Counted from the stretch's first letter, positions 21,501 through 34,300 are shown. The stretch: 64,000 bases of DNA from Oxytricha trifallax (GCA_000711775.1 ARYC01001902.1:1-64000); one strand, 5' to 3'. Numbers and translations: made by a program. The notes: generated by a model from the letters alone, not told the origin.

Positions 21501-24500
21501 TTGATATTGTTTTATTCTTATGAATGATCAGAACTTGATTTTGTAGTTATTTAAGAAGCCTCCAAACGATAAAACAGAGGAAAATTTGGCATATTTTAAA
21601 CAATACAAATTAGTAGTTTATTTCGCAAATTAATCTGCTTTTGTTTCATAAGTCAACATGAAGACACTTTAAACACCGTACTTAGTGTATTTACTCAAAT
21701 ATATTATAAATGAATAGGGTAAGTTTTTATTAATGTTGTTAATTAGATATATTTATAGATACCCATGATTACTAGAATTTAGCTTAGTCCTATACTTTGA
21801 CAATTATTATATATAACAAATAGCATTTAATTTAGTGAATTATAACTCCAGTTTTTATGAATATATTTAGTTAAACAACTGCGACATCAGTTCTAAGCTC
21901 TTTAATGATTTCTAGCAGTATTTCGGTTGGTTTATAGTACCTCTGGAGTTTCTTGAATACAATCTAAATTTTAGCTTTTATGCCCCTGATAGGCCTGAAA
22001 ATGCCAGATTTCCTGATAGTTTTCTTTGAAAACATAAACAAATTTAACTACGCAATAATAGATATGAGTGATTTTATCGCAAATACATTAGACTTAGACG
22101 ATTCTTCATAAGTAACCAGATCACAAGATTTTGATATAGTTGGTATGGAGAGTATGAACATATTTATTAATTGCACTGACTTCTTTGTTGCTGTGTTTAT
22201 ACTTGCTATTGCAAAAGTTGGCTTGTACATTATTATTAAGAAGAAAATAGACAAGATGAAGGAAAGCAATTGGGTCTCTAAAATTATACTTAGAATTGAT
22301 AATATACTGGGATGGGCTTTCTTTTTAAGAGTTTTAAATTAGAGCTTCCTTAGTGTTATGATTGGGGCAATTTATAATTATAAGTAATGAATATGAATTT
22401 TTGGACAATCCAAATTTAAATATAATTATTTAGATATTTTCAAATATAGCAATTCTAAACTTATATGTATTGAATTTGAAATCTTTTGGGGAAGGCCTCT
22501 CATCAGTAGTTTCTCTTGCTCTTGTAATTGGTGGAATTGGTTATTTGATTTTTACTTTTATTATTTTGACTAAATTCAAGTAAAACCTAAAAGACCAAGG
22601 CAACTTGGTTTCTTTAAGATATTCTGAGTTATATGATAGTCTTAAAGTTGAAAATTTTACAAGAAACCATGAATACCTCTTTCATTCATTCGTATTAAAA
22701 ATAATTGTAATTAGTATTGTTAAAATACATTTGAAATGGAAATTTTAGATAAAATAAATAAATCAATTCAAATAAATAATTATAACTGCCTGTAATTAGG
22801 AGTGTTCGTAACACAAATTAGATTTAAAATAATTATGATCAAATTAATTAAATAAATAATTATATATAATTAAACTGTACAGATTGTGCAAAGTGTGCAA
22901 AAATATATTAATACAAAGTATAGCGCAGTATGTGTGCAAATATATACGAATTATATTAAATAAAATATAAATATATAAAATGGTCTCAATCGGTGACGGC
23001 ACAGATACCGTAGACTATTAGAGAGTGTGAACCTCTGTTACTAATGGCGCCACTTATTTGGATAAATGTCCTGCAGATTCCACTTACGGCAGTGACGATG
23101 TCTGTATCGGTAAGTTTATTCGCACATCACACTAACTTGTTTTTAGATAATGTGGACCCAACAATCACAAATGCAGGAGTTTATCAAACTACATCGGTTC
23201 GTAAAGATGCTTCATACTAATGGACTATTACCGCAGCTGATGTTGATGCCGAAGATACAGTCTCTCTCTCAATCAAATCAGTCACCAATAAAACTCCAGT
23301 CGAAGGTGATGAAACAACTATTGAAGTAATTAATGTAGCAGAAGTAGAAGATTTATGGTTATATATCTCTGGTACAGCTGGGGAAACAGACGATTTCACA
23401 GTTGAATTTAAGAATTATAAGGAGAACGGTGAAAAAATTGCGCTCGACGATACTATTGTTTACGATATAGTTCTTGAAGCAAACGACTGATTAAACGGTA
23501 CTGTTACATACACAATAGCTCTTACTGCTACCGCAGAAAAGACCCTTTTATATATTTATATTTTATTTAATATAATTCGTATATATTTGCACACATACTG
23601 CGCTATACTTTGTATTAATATATTTTTGCACACTTTGCACAATCTGTACAGTTTAATTATATATAATTATTTATTTAATTAATTTGATCATAATTATTTT
23701 AAATCTAATTTGTGTTACGAACACTCCTAATTACAGGCAGTTATAATTATTTATTTGAATTGATTTATTTATTTTATCTAAAATTTCCATTTCAAATGTA
23801 TTTTAACAATATTAGAAATAATAAGTATTACTTAGGAGATTGATATTTGTTATTATTATTTTCAGTTTTGAGAAATATCCACTCCTTAAGTATAATATAT
23901 GCTTGCTGTATATTGGACTATATGTAAGTTTTTATTATTTGACTGATCCATATTTTAGTTTTTCATATATGTGGCATATTTGAGACCCTTTGAAAAAAGA
24001 CTTTAAAATTTGGTTGAAGTATTTAATCAGTTGATAGTATTTATGTGTCTAGTATTTGCTGCACCACTTGTCTATACAAATGATCACTATTAATCTGTCC
24101 TTAATTTTGATTAAGAAAATGAGATAATAAAAGTGTCTAGTAAGTTATACTATCTTAATATATTGATTTATTTTATAGGTTACTTATTAATCAGTATGTT
24201 TGGGTTGCTTGGGTTCATAAACATTTCGCTTTAAATATTCTACACTACAAAGTATTTTGTAGAATAAATTCAAAATTACAAGCTAAGGAAGTCACAAAAA
24301 ACTAAAATTTAACCAGAATCTAGTTAACTTCACACTACAAGAGCGAGGAAAAAACATATTAAATTGCGTAAACAAAAATCACTGCCCTCTGAATTTGACA
24401 TTGAGCATAACAACTCCTCTGAAAATTAAAATAATTCAGATGAAATTAATGAATAGTTTGAACTTGATAGTCAATCACCGATAATTGGAGTGAGTGCGGA

Positions 24501-25359
24501 ACAAATTCATAAACTTAATTCATCAATAATCACGCATATCAACTCAATATAATTCGAATCATTTCTGAGATAGGACACAAGTACTGAATTAGTTTAGAAA
24601 GATCATCAAGGTGGTAATGACATTTTAAATCTTGGAGATTTAATTGGAAATTAGAAGCTTAAGATACTTGTAAATAACTTCCTAAATTGTTAATAGGAGA
24701 GCTAAGAAGATATTTAAAATCAAAATGAGGGAGAGTAGAGCAGTAAAATTAGGTTTCCAATACACAATCAAAACTCCGATCCATAAACTTAAAATATGCA
24801 AAACAATCCTGAGGATTAAACTGGGAGCAATAAAAACAATCCATTTTTGCATTATCAATAGATAGACTCAAACGACTACACACCTTCACTTAATAATTAC
24901 GACGTTTCTGATTAATTACTTCAAAATAATAGTACTACCACCCACAAAGACAGAGTAGATTTAGAGCAGCCTGTAATCCCTTCTGTCTCTGAGTTCCAGA
25001 TGTTTTAGCAACAAGCTGAGCAAGAATAAAGCACATAATTACCATAAATAAGCTACAGCAATTAGCAAACGCAATCTTCTACAACTAAAAAGAGCAGTAA
25101 AAAACGAAAAATTGTAAAGAAAAAGAACATAAAATTTGCTTAACCTTAGACTGGTAATAATGGAGCAACTGTGAAATCGAATAGTCTGAATTAAATTGCC
25201 AAAATATATTAGAAAGATAAAATTAATACAGCTGTTGCAGGAGATAAATAATCATAAAACGTGATTAATGAAGAGAAAGTCAAGAGTAAAATTAAATTAC
25301 CACCAATTAGAAAAGGCAGCAAACCCAGGAATATTAGTAATTATACCGAACTTATTTGA
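18560..25359 (+). CDS. Large multi-spanning ciliate membrane protein, unknown function
   Basis: Coding stretches on the plus strand: MDILTHLNEARNLAMNLQSN (18560), QDEDAKRNLESNLIIKSQDV (19340), SLLSAQFVDLMINRGDAN, RGDYIVVTNIYFKNNSEYLG (20000), PNLVFPGLSPYVDYKIRYSF (20480), GLVQIKFSQVIKQITPQEAK (21310), then a membrane region at 21900-24240 (SISVGLQYLWSFLN, IQILAFMPLIGLKMPDFLIV, FFVAVFILAIAKVGLYIIIK, KYNICLLYIGLYFFIYVAYL, LIVFMCLVFAAPLVY, YLLISMFGLLGFINI) and a Q/S/N-rich cytosolic tail ending ISNYTELI, TGA at 25357. This architecture (long extracellular part, late transmembrane helices, polar tail) is common in ciliate surface proteins. Short GT-AG introns (for example 23922-23956) and several AT-rich interruptions (18740-19320 and others) are present. 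The true N-terminus may lie elsewhere. Confidence 0.6.
22715..23811. mobile_element. 1097-bp element with 266-bp terminal inverted repeats and captured gene fragment
   Basis: The left arm 22715-22980 and right arm 23546-23811 are inverted copies with no difference noticed by eye. Ends read TATTGTTAAAATACATTTG. Both sides are flanked by TTAG (22711-22714 and 23812-23815), a likely 4-bp target duplication. It lies inside an intron of the large membrane protein gene: with the element removed the intron reads GTAATTAG... to ...TTTTGAG, joining VLKII to KYPLLKYN in frame. The 565-bp cargo encodes part of a cadherin-like protein, not a transposase, so it is a non-autonomous, gene-capturing element or a captured palindrome. 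Confidence 0.8.
22981..23545 (+). pseudogene. Cadherin-like (CADG/dystroglycan-type) gene fragment carried by the TIR element
   Basis: Reads MVSIGDGTDTVDYQRV, an in-frame TGA, then TSVTNGATYLDKCPADSTYG, a 37-nt GT-AG intron (about 23111-23147), then NVDPTITNAGVYQTTSVRKD, YQWTITAADVDAEDTVSLSI and DFTVEFKNYKENGEKIALDD, then a second TGA and LNGTVTYTIALTAT up to the right arm. The W.ITA.D.DA.DT..LS pattern is that of CADG-type repeats found in large ciliate surface proteins. Base composition is clearly richer in GC than the arms. The retained intron shows DNA-level capture rather than reverse transcription. Two TGAs and no whole domain set imply it is not functional as read; a TGA-tolerant context cannot be excluded. 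Confidence 0.6.
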
Positions 25360-25473
25360 TGATTTATTTTAAATCATAAACATTTTTAATTAGGTGAGAG
25401 GCATGTATATAATATTTATAAGAATAATATTGAAACAGATAAATAATAATAAAAATAACAAATAGGAAAATAA

Positions 25474-25789
25474 ATGTCAAACATTAACAAAATCATAGAG
25501 AAAGCAGTGGATGATATCTGGAAGACCTACGACAAGGATAATAGTGGTTTCCTAGATAAAGACGAAGCTAAATTCTTCGTAAAGACTACTCTGACTGAGA
25601 TGGGAGAGAATGGAGAGTTCGACGATGATGACTTCGAGGCTTGCTTTGCTGCATTCGATGAAGATGGCAGTGGTACTATATCCATGTTATAAAATCATAT
25701 TAATAATTATAAAATCAATCAGTTTCAATAATATTAAATCCAAGGATGAAATGGTTGCATTTATTAAGAAAGTAGCTGGATTACCATGA
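25474..25789 (+). CDS. Small two-EF-hand calcium-binding protein
   Basis: MSNINKIIEKAVDDIWKTYD start; after IES removal about 85 residues ending VAFIKKVAGLP, TGA at 25787. Two canonical EF-hand loops: DKDNSGFLDKDE (residues about 20-31) and DEDGSGTISKDE (about 61-72), with all oxygen ligands and the twelfth-position Glu. Size and spacing resemble calbindin/S100-like small sensors; several such genes occur in stichotrichs. The second loop is split by the IES, so the germline copy alone cannot encode it. It lies 115 bp after the previous gene. Confidence 0.9.
25685..25742. other. IES in EF-hand gene, pointer ATCCA
   Basis: ATCCA at 25680-25684 and 25738-25742. Removing 58 nt turns GTISML... 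into GTISKDEMVAFIKK, completing EF-hand loop 2. There is no GT donor or AG acceptor at the borders, so this is not an intron. Confidence 0.92.
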
Positions 25790-26343
25790 ATATAAAGTTT
25801 TTGCTGAACTGATTGAATAAGCAATAAATAAATATGCATTAATTTAATTTGTTTAAGATAAAATTATTCATAAATTTGGAGTTAATATCTTAGTAAAAGT
25901 ATCTCTAGTAGTGATTTTTTTATAGTCTCTGTTAATTACTACTTATTAAAGGGTATTCCCTGAAAATAATTAATTTATAGTTATCTTAATGTTTAATTAA
26001 AGGTCAGTGAAAATTATTTCATAGTTAAGTCAAAAATATTCTTAAGAATAACATAAACAAACGATTTAGAGGTTTAAATATCTTTGAAACAGATTGATAA
26101 AGATTATTTTATATGTTTATATTTTTCATTTTAAAACTATTTAACTCCAGTTTTATCACCAACCACTTTGCAATTATCTTTTTCATTTAAGAGATATATT
26201 ATAAGAGAAATTGGAATGAAGACTTAAGAAATATTGATATATTAATTATTGTATACATATTTTCGTTGACTAATTCTCAATCTATATCTAACTTTTAATA
26301 TTTATTAATTATTAGATTGAAACTTCTTCACTTAGAGATCTTT
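25790..26343. other. Intergenic between convergent genes
   Basis: AT-rich, no frame or RNA recognised. It separates two convergent genes, so it should contain both 3' ends. Confidence 0.5.
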
Positions 26344-27671
26344 TCACTATTGTTAATTCTACTAATTATTTTAGTTTGGAGATGTTAAATTATTATTGTC
26401 GTTGCTCATAGATGGTTAGAGCACTTGGCCACCTCCCATATTCATCTGTTATTGCTGTTGCTACTGGTTTGGCATGAACATTCCAGCTCCTCCTCCCATC
26501 ATACCCATGGGATTATTCTGAGGTGCTTGCTAACGGTACATCATTTAGTTCATCATGCCAGGATTTGCGCCGCCCATATTAGCAGCTTGCATGCTCATTC
26601 TTTGTTGCTGTTATTGAGCTGCCATCATTTACTGCATCATAACTGCTTGTTATTGAGGACTCATGTTCATCATGCTTGCAGCTAAAGTAGGATTCATTTA
26701 GGCCATAGCAGCCATCATTTATTGAGGATTCATCATGCCTGGTGCTTAAGATTGTTCGACACTTTGCATCACAGGAGGACGCTGCATGTTTTAACCCATC
26801 ATGTTATTAAGAGCATAAATTTATTAAAGAAAAAGCTTTTTATACTTTAATTTACTTTCATACAATATTTGCCATCATATTTTAATTCATCATAGGGTTC
26901 ATTTAATTAGGGAAGTTTTGCCTAACTTATTGCTATTAATTAAAGCCAGCTCCCATCATTGCTGTTTGTTAATTTGGCATCCTAGTATTTTAGTTCATCA
27001 TGCCTATGTTGCCTTACATGCCCTATTTAAGTTATATTTAACAGACTAAATTCCTTACCATGTTCATAGGAGCATTTGGTCTTTGAATATTTGCATTTGG
27101 GTTTTACATCATAGGATTAACATTTATTTAGTTGGATTGCCCTTAATTAGGTTGCACGGGTGTGCTTGTAGGCACTACAGCTCCGATTGATTCATTATAT
27201 TACTTCACAAAGTTTTGAATCTCCATATATGATGAGTTTTGTAGCATCATACTAGCTTGAGGATTCTTTTCTCTGATTTCATCAAGGAGATTCTTTCTCA
27301 TATTTTCGTTTCTGATCTTCATAAACACATCACGGGGTATTTCTCTTTCTATAAATAATCGTTAATAAGTTTTCATAATTCTTACATTCGTAACCTACAG
27401 CATGAATAAAATGGCAAAACTCTCCTCTTGTGCAGCCGACAGGACCATGATAATTTCTGCATGGAACAGTCCTAAAGGGTTTTGCAACAATTGGCTATGG
27501 TCCAGCAGGAACAGGAGGTGGAGCCAGCTAAGCTTATTAAGCAGCCAAGATTTTCTTCTGCTCATTGATTTATTTACAATCAGCAATCTGTTTTTTCACC
27601 ATACTGATGATTTCGTCGTGGCTTAAATTTTGGCCAGAATTAGGATTCGAGATATTAGCTATCAGGCTCAT
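26344..27671 (-). CDS. CCCH zinc-finger protein with long Gln/Met-rich tail
   Basis: Begins MSLIANISNPNSGQNLSHDE. One CCCH finger lies at about residues 68-90: PCRNYHGPVGCTRGEFCHFI then H, spacing C-x8-C-x5-C-x3-H, typical of RNA-binding proteins. It is followed by a helical stretch (RKNLLDEIREKNPQASMMLQ) and then a Q/M/N/P-rich tail (QQMMAAMAQMNPTLAASMMN), ending NQQNQQQ, TGA at 26344-26346. The tail resembles prion-like regions of RNP-granule proteins. GT-AG introns are visible near 27013-27058 and 27349-27385, and another interruption near 26822-26875. A role in mRNA control is likely from the finger, but no orthologue is named. An upstream start (MLYRLVD...) is possible. Confidence 0.8.
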
Positions 27672-28227
27672 GATTTGAGTCTACTAACCTGTAAAGCATT
27701 AATAATAAGTAAATGTTTAATATAGAATGAATAATAGCCTTATGAGGTGATTTAACAGGCATGAGTAATATTAATATGTTAATTAATGCTTTGAGCATGG
27801 GGACTCAAAGAGTTAAATTAAAAGCATGACATAACATCTTAAAACTCATTATTAATAACCTTAAGATAACCTTAATGTTTAATCGTTATTAGTAAGTAAT
27901 AAGAAACTACTATTATCAAATAATAACATCCTTCCAAAGCTACTTAAATCAAAACCTTTCCCTTGTATGATTGAGTTTATTTACAGAGTTAATCCAACTC
28001 TTTCACATTAATAATTATTATAATTGATTAAATTTATGGGAATCTTAAATTTTAATTAAAAATAAACAGCCATATTATTTAATTTAATTTTTTCACAAAT
28101 GAATGCTGAGTGACTTATAGTTTTAGGTGTTCAAGCCTTAACCAGTGAGAAATGAGTGTGATTGATGTGCAGAGTGTGGTTGAGTGCGAATGAAAACGAG
28201 TAATGAGATGTTATGCCTGCATTACTC
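27672..28227. other. Intergenic
   Basis: AT-rich, with a G/T-rich patch at 28140-28215 (repeated GAGTGTG-like words). No gene seen. Confidence 0.45.
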
Positions 28228-30904
28228 AGGCTTTATAGTATAAAAAGACAAATGGAAACTTTAAAGCAATACTTACTTTCATCAAGAAGCTAAAGCTCAA
28301 ACTAAAGCTATGTGAGTTCATGCTAGAATTTCTCTTCCTCTTTAATCCTTATTTATTCCAAAGCTATAACCTCGCAGTCAATCACCAATACTTTTTCATC
28401 TTTTGCGTAATGTTCATCAAGCTCTTTAAGGGGGTTCTGGGGTATCTAGTTTTAACTTATGTAAAATTGCTGAAAAGTAGTTTTCTCTCTTTGTTTTTGA
28501 TTCTCTTCTTCTTTTGATTTCTCACCTTTTGCTAGTTTGTAGCTTGGCCCAACATCCACATCTATTAACAGTTATTAAGTATAGCTATAATTATATTTAC
28601 ATTAAGGTAATCTAAATAAAGTCAAAGGCTACATTTAATCAAGCTTAGTTTTAATGAATTGCTCTTTGCCTTTTTATTCCTCAAGCTTTTGACGGTCAAG
28701 TTTCATTTCGATATTCTTCAACTCGGTAGGTATCATATGTGATGGTACATTTGCAAGATGTCTCTAAATCTCTTAAACCTCCTCCTAGTTGAGACCGGGG
28801 GCACTAGGCTCATCGTTCATTTTGAAGAATTTTATCAACTCAAGCTTTTCATCGGGTTACCATCTCACTCCTTTCTTCTTTGAAGAGCTAGTAATTCCGG
28901 AAGCAGAATTCTAATGCTATAATCTCAGGCTATCTGCTGTATTGAACTTTTAGAAGTTCTACTGGTCTTAGGCTCTTTCTTAACTCTAATAGCTTGATCC
29001 AAATTTGGTTGGGGGTGTAATATTAAGGTTTTAGGAATTGGCGGGAAAACCAGAATCTTGTTATGGATTAGTTTTCTAACTCTTTGACTGAGATGGATTT
29101 ACCAAACTCTAAATGACTTTCATGGATTAACTCTCCTTTTAGTTTACTACAGTATTTTAGTGAATGAGTGAATTGATCTCATTCCAGTTGTCCTGCTTGC
29201 GTCTTTTCGAATCCTTCTATTTATTTTTAATAACACTACTAAAAGCAAATAAATTATCATCATCGCTAGAATCCTCTAAGTTTGGATCAATAAAAGATGA
29301 GTCGTAGGTTGCTTAGCGTTTAGCGGGTAGGTTCATGGTTTTTTGCATATTTAATTTCTCTGGATTTTATTAATTATAGTTTTATTAAAAAAAATTAGCT
29401 AAATTCTAAAAATTGATGCTATAGTTTTAATCCTCTTTTTCTAATTAAAGGCTGGACTACCCTTATTTGGTCTTATCTGCCCCTTAATCTTATTCTGAAG
29501 CTTTATGATCTTTTACCATAACTTTCCATCTGTTGACCATATTTACAGTGTCCTCGTTTGTGATACTATCAAAAATCTTTGCCTTATAAATTGCGTTTAT
29601 CGCCTTTCCTAGTTTAGATCTTCTTAGAATGCTAACTGTAATCGGTAGTTTATAATTAAATTCAATTTATACACCTTATTTTTTAAATTGTATCAAGTGC
29701 TTGTACCATGTATCTGAAAGTGTCTCTCCTGATAAACCACTCTATACTTAGGTGTTAGCACACTTTTGCCTTAATTTCCTTTGCCCATTGAACTATGATG
29801 GCTATTCCTCCCTTGTGTATAAACTCATCCTAGCAATCTTTCTGAGATGTGTTTGCCAATATCATTAACTCATATAATTTTAGTTCTATCAAGGTCTCTC
29901 CCTTCATTCATTATTGAGTAAATACACTAAAGATAAACTTAAAATTATTCATACAAATTGCATCAACTAGTCTATTTAGGCCAAGGTTACAGTCAGTCAA
30001 TCCTCCTTATTAATTCAGAAATCCTGCCAGTCTAGTCTTCAATCTATTGAATTATTCTCTCCCTTATTGATCCAAACTTTCTGCTAATTTATCAATCTGT
30101 TGATTATTTATCGATTCATCTTCAGCACTTCTTGCGTTTTAGGTTTAATGAATATAGATGTCACCATTTTGAGAGTTTCCATAAGCTAAGTTGTTTTAAT
30201 TCAAAGCATAAGCTTATTAATCAGGATAGTTAGGACCATCTTGTTATATTGATGATGTGTCTCGAATATTTGTTGCCCCATTGAAAATCAACTCGTCTGA
30301 TATTCCTTGTGTCATATTTTCTGATTGTGGTCTATAATGAATTTAGATTAGAATTTATAAACTAACTTTTCATGAGTGTGATTTCCATTGCTTTGTTTCT
30401 AGCTTCCTACCAAATCTTAGGCTAATGAATTGGGATCATATAAATCTCTTTAAACCTATCTAAGTGTCTAATCTGTTGTCTATGTTTCCTTCGTTCATCA
30501 TGAAATTAGTTCGTTCGTTTTTCTTTGGTAAGATCTCTTTCTTTTCAAATAAGTTTAACTATTTAATTACATATTTATAGGAAAGTCTTCATTGAAATTA
30601 TAATTTATTATGAAAATGCTTATTTTTATTAACCCTATATTTATTAATAAACTTATATATAAAAGAATAATTTGCAATTTAGAGTTTATATTAAGAATTC
30701 TTAGGAATAAACAGACAAGAATATGCACTTTATATCTTAATAATTACTTACCTCTCTTTAAATTTAATCCATATTTTCAACTTGTGTGCTATTCTCATCA
30801 TCAATGAAAATTTCAAAGTTAAAAAACTCAGATTGCTTAGAAATATTTTTGGCTTTAGATGTCAATGATCGTGTTTTCTTAGTTTAGGTTTTGTTTTTAT
30901 TCAT
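28228..30904 (-). CDS. TFIIS N-terminal/IWS1-like domain protein
   Basis: Begins MNKNKTQTKKTRSLTSKAKN, basic, then EFFNFEIFIDDEN. The central part (about 29480-30060 on the minus strand) includes KDCQDEFIHKGGIAIIVQWA, KLPITVSILRRSKLGKAINA and NMVNRWKVMVKDHKA. The pattern L..LP(I/V)TV..L..(S/T)..GK.(I/V) followed by W(K/R).(M/L)V is the four-helix TFIIS N-terminal fold shared by TFIIS, IWS1/Spn1 and Med26. The C-terminal part is long, charged and Gln-rich; the frame is open through ELDEHYAKDEKVLVIDCEVI to about 28228. Short introns are present (for example GTTAGT...TATAG near 30320-30365). Role: RNA polymerase II elongation or a related nuclear function, by domain only. The 3' end is inferred. 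Confidence 0.65.
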
Positions 30905-31323
30905 TGTTTATTGTTAAAAAGCTGAGCGGTGGATAGATTTTAATAAATTAATCTGATAAAAATATATATAATGAATTAATTTTTACATTTTTTAGATCTA
31001 ATGATTGAATTTATTCTTAAAGAACATAGAAAAAATGATAAAAAATTTTGAGTAGTATGGTTTTTTATTATAATATTTCCCTGATTATTAATTATCAAAT
31101 TATCTGGGAGTTTTTTTATGAAAATTATATAATACAATTTAATGTATTCATCTTATGTCTAAATTATTCTTAAAATTTTTATCACAAAAAACTTTTGATA
31201 ATTAATAAAATAAAATCAAGAAGTATTATTATTCCTTAACCGTTGAAAGTTGACTCCCTATAATTTCAAAAGAGACATGAGTTAAATATTTTATAAATTT
31301 ATCATAATGTTAGTTTATATAAA
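30905..31323. other. Intergenic
   Basis: Very AT-rich; nothing recognised. Lies between two minus-strand genes. Confidence 0.5.
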
Positions 31324-34300
31324 TCAAGATTTGAATTTGACACTTATAGCTTTCTTCATTTTTGCAGCATTTTTCCAAGCACTACTCTTTGTTAGTTTAA
31401 CTATGTATTTTGAGGGATCTAAGTAGTTCATCTTATAATCCTTGACAATAGCCTTTGACTCATTCACTTCTTCGTCTTTCTCATTGATTTTATATTCATA
31501 GATCTACTGAAGCACTGATATGTCAACATTTTCTAGTTCTTTCAAAGTGTCTGACACTGTATTGAAACGCTTATCTTTTTCTTTAAAATCTTAAAATGTG
31601 GTGTTTAAATACTACAAAGAATCATGCGTAGATTTATTCTCTATGAAGCAAGTTTTCATGATTTATTCAAGCTGCTTTTATTTTTATTTATCCAAAATTT
31701 CTACTTCTCTAATGTTTTAAGTTTTTTATATAACATTTTATTATAAATCTGGTTTGAAAGTTACTAATGGGCGAGTTTAACTAAGATTGGGAAATTCAGA
31801 ACGAGTCTTATAAATATTAAAAGCTGTTTAAGAGCGTATTGGAGATTGTTTATTTTGTTTTTTCAATGACTAGAAACGGTCAATAGCATGATTAAGTAGT
31901 AGTTTCTCTTAAAACATCTAATTTTTGTGCATTTTTGTAGGAATTGTACTTTAGTTATATTATGAAATTGATGTCCTATTCATTTACGATTGACAGTTTC
32001 GAGACATCCCCATTTATGTTTTTACTCTCACATTTTACTTGGGTGAATCTTGAAAATCAAAAGGTAAATCTATAAATTTATTCTTCTAAGTTTTTTACAT
32101 TTCTATCAATATATCCTTGCTAACTTAATTCTAAGTGTGATTACTAGTTTTAAATCTGGTTAGTTCTTTCGCTTTATTTTGATATTCTTGCCTTTTCTCA
32201 AGTTACTTTGATTAATCAATTTTAACTTTCTTTAAAGCTAAATCTATCAATTGTGTCTTTGGGAATAAGTAGGAGTCATCTACTTATCTATTAAAGTTAA
32301 AATGGAAGAATATATCAGGAGTTGTATATATTTTAAAAAAAAGAAATGCTGCTCTAGATTTATAATTTTTAATATTATTGTTGTTACTATTTTAAATTAT
32401 AATATGAAAACATATATCGATTGAATAGCGATTTTAATTTTCTTAAGAAATTATATTTTTGGAATTTTAATTATATTTAAATTATAACTAATATATGATT
32501 AATAAGAAGCCATTTAAACTATTAGAAAGACATTTTTGAAAAGAAAAAATGTTTAAATATAAATTATCTTTAAAAAATGCTATCAAATTAAATACCTTGA
32601 TATAATATAAAATATTATTTTTAAATATATTTAGTTCTTGTTCATAATTACAGAATAGCTTTATTAAGAGAAAATGATTAACGAGTCTCTTTGCTAATTT
32701 TACTCTAAATTTCTTCGTATTTGCTTTTAACAATTCGCTTCAGTTCTGGATTCAGTCCACTGGAATCTATAGTCCTATTCATGTAACTTTTGTACTTTTT
32801 AGATTGCTTCTATAATTGATTTTTCTCTTCTTCCTACTATAATAAAAGATAATTGTATAATATATGTATGAAGAATCTCTTAAATATACTTATACTTCTG
32901 CTCCAACTCAAACTGTCTCTTTTTTTCTTGCATTTATTTCAAATTTTACTTTAATTAGCTGTTTCTTTTCTATTTTTTAATATCTTCAGTGTTAAGGTTT
33001 TCCTAGCTCTGATTGATGCGTTTCCCCTTTTCATTGAGCAATTCCATATCTTCAATTGTCCTTTTGATGTCTTCAGTCTCCAATACACTGAGTAAGAATT
33101 TAAATATTTACCAGAAATAATCAATTAATCAAGATTTTAATCATAGTATTATATAATGATTTAACGAATAAAATAATTAAAACCACACTCTATCCCTAAC
33201 GATTAATGGATTAGAGATAGAGTGTGATGGAGTGTGTTTAAATATATAAATTATATTATCTTTTAAATATGACATTTCATTTTACATAATTAACATTTAA
33301 TTTAATAAGTAAATAATTAATTTATATATATAAGATTTATAATTGTTAATGATAAGAAAGTTTTAAAATTAATCATTAAATAAGTGAAATATATTATAGA
33401 GCAATGATGTTAATAAATTAAATTAAATTAAAATGTTAATTATGTAAAATGAAATGTCATATTTAAAAGATAATATAATTTATATATTTAAACACACTCC
33501 ATCACACTCTATCTCTAATCCATTTATCGTTAGGGATAGAGTGTGGTTTTAATTATTTTATTCGTTAAATCATTATATAATACTATGATTAAAATCTTGA
33601 TTAATTGATTATTTCTGGTAAATATTTAAATTCTTACTCACTCTTCATAAGCTGTTGAAACTCTCTTTCATCCTTTCTATCCATGTTATGTTCCATTTGA
33701 TCGATTCTTTGCAAAAAGTCTCTCTTTTTATGTAGGTAAAAAGCGACAGGCTCATTGGCATATTTCTCTATTTTCCTAACGAAGGGCAATTTTCTGTTCA
33801 ATCGGAGGTGAAATTAACCACGTAGCACGTCTAGTTAAGCCTTTTTTGTATCGAATAAATTGGATTTGTTTTTTAGTTCAGTCACCTCTCTGAAAGCTTA
33901 CTCGCTTAGCATCCGCTCATGCTCTTTAATTAATTTACCCTCGATTGTTTCCATTTTCTCCTCTATTAAAGTATTGTAGAACTTTTAATGCTTGACTTCT
34001 TCTTAAACTCAATTGTGTTTTAATTATGATAAATAGGATGATGTAATACTATTTAAAGACTACTAATTCAAATAATATTTAAATATTAAAAAACCATAAA
34101 AGTGTAATCAAACATATTTAGCTAACTATCATAGAATATTAAAATATTTCAAGTAATATTTACAAAAATAAAATTTATACAGGTTTATTACCTCTATTCC
34201 AGATTCTTAACCTCTTAATTAAATAACTCATCAAAATTAGTCATGTAGTTTGTATGCATCAATTTCTTCTAATTTTAATATGTAGACATTAAATCACCAA

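Noticed and set aside
23217-23399. Minus-strand Ser/Val-rich frame in the TIR element
   Set aside because: Antisense to the cadherin-like fragment, which has a splice-supported plus-strand reading.
26425-26685. His/Leu-rich plus-strand frame
   Set aside because: Antisense shadow of the Gln/Met-rich tail of the CCCH protein.
32488-32733. 81-codon minus-strand frame
   Set aside because: Lies in an AT-rich interruption of the coiled-coil gene (probable intron or IES); its composition is that of translated AT-rich DNA.
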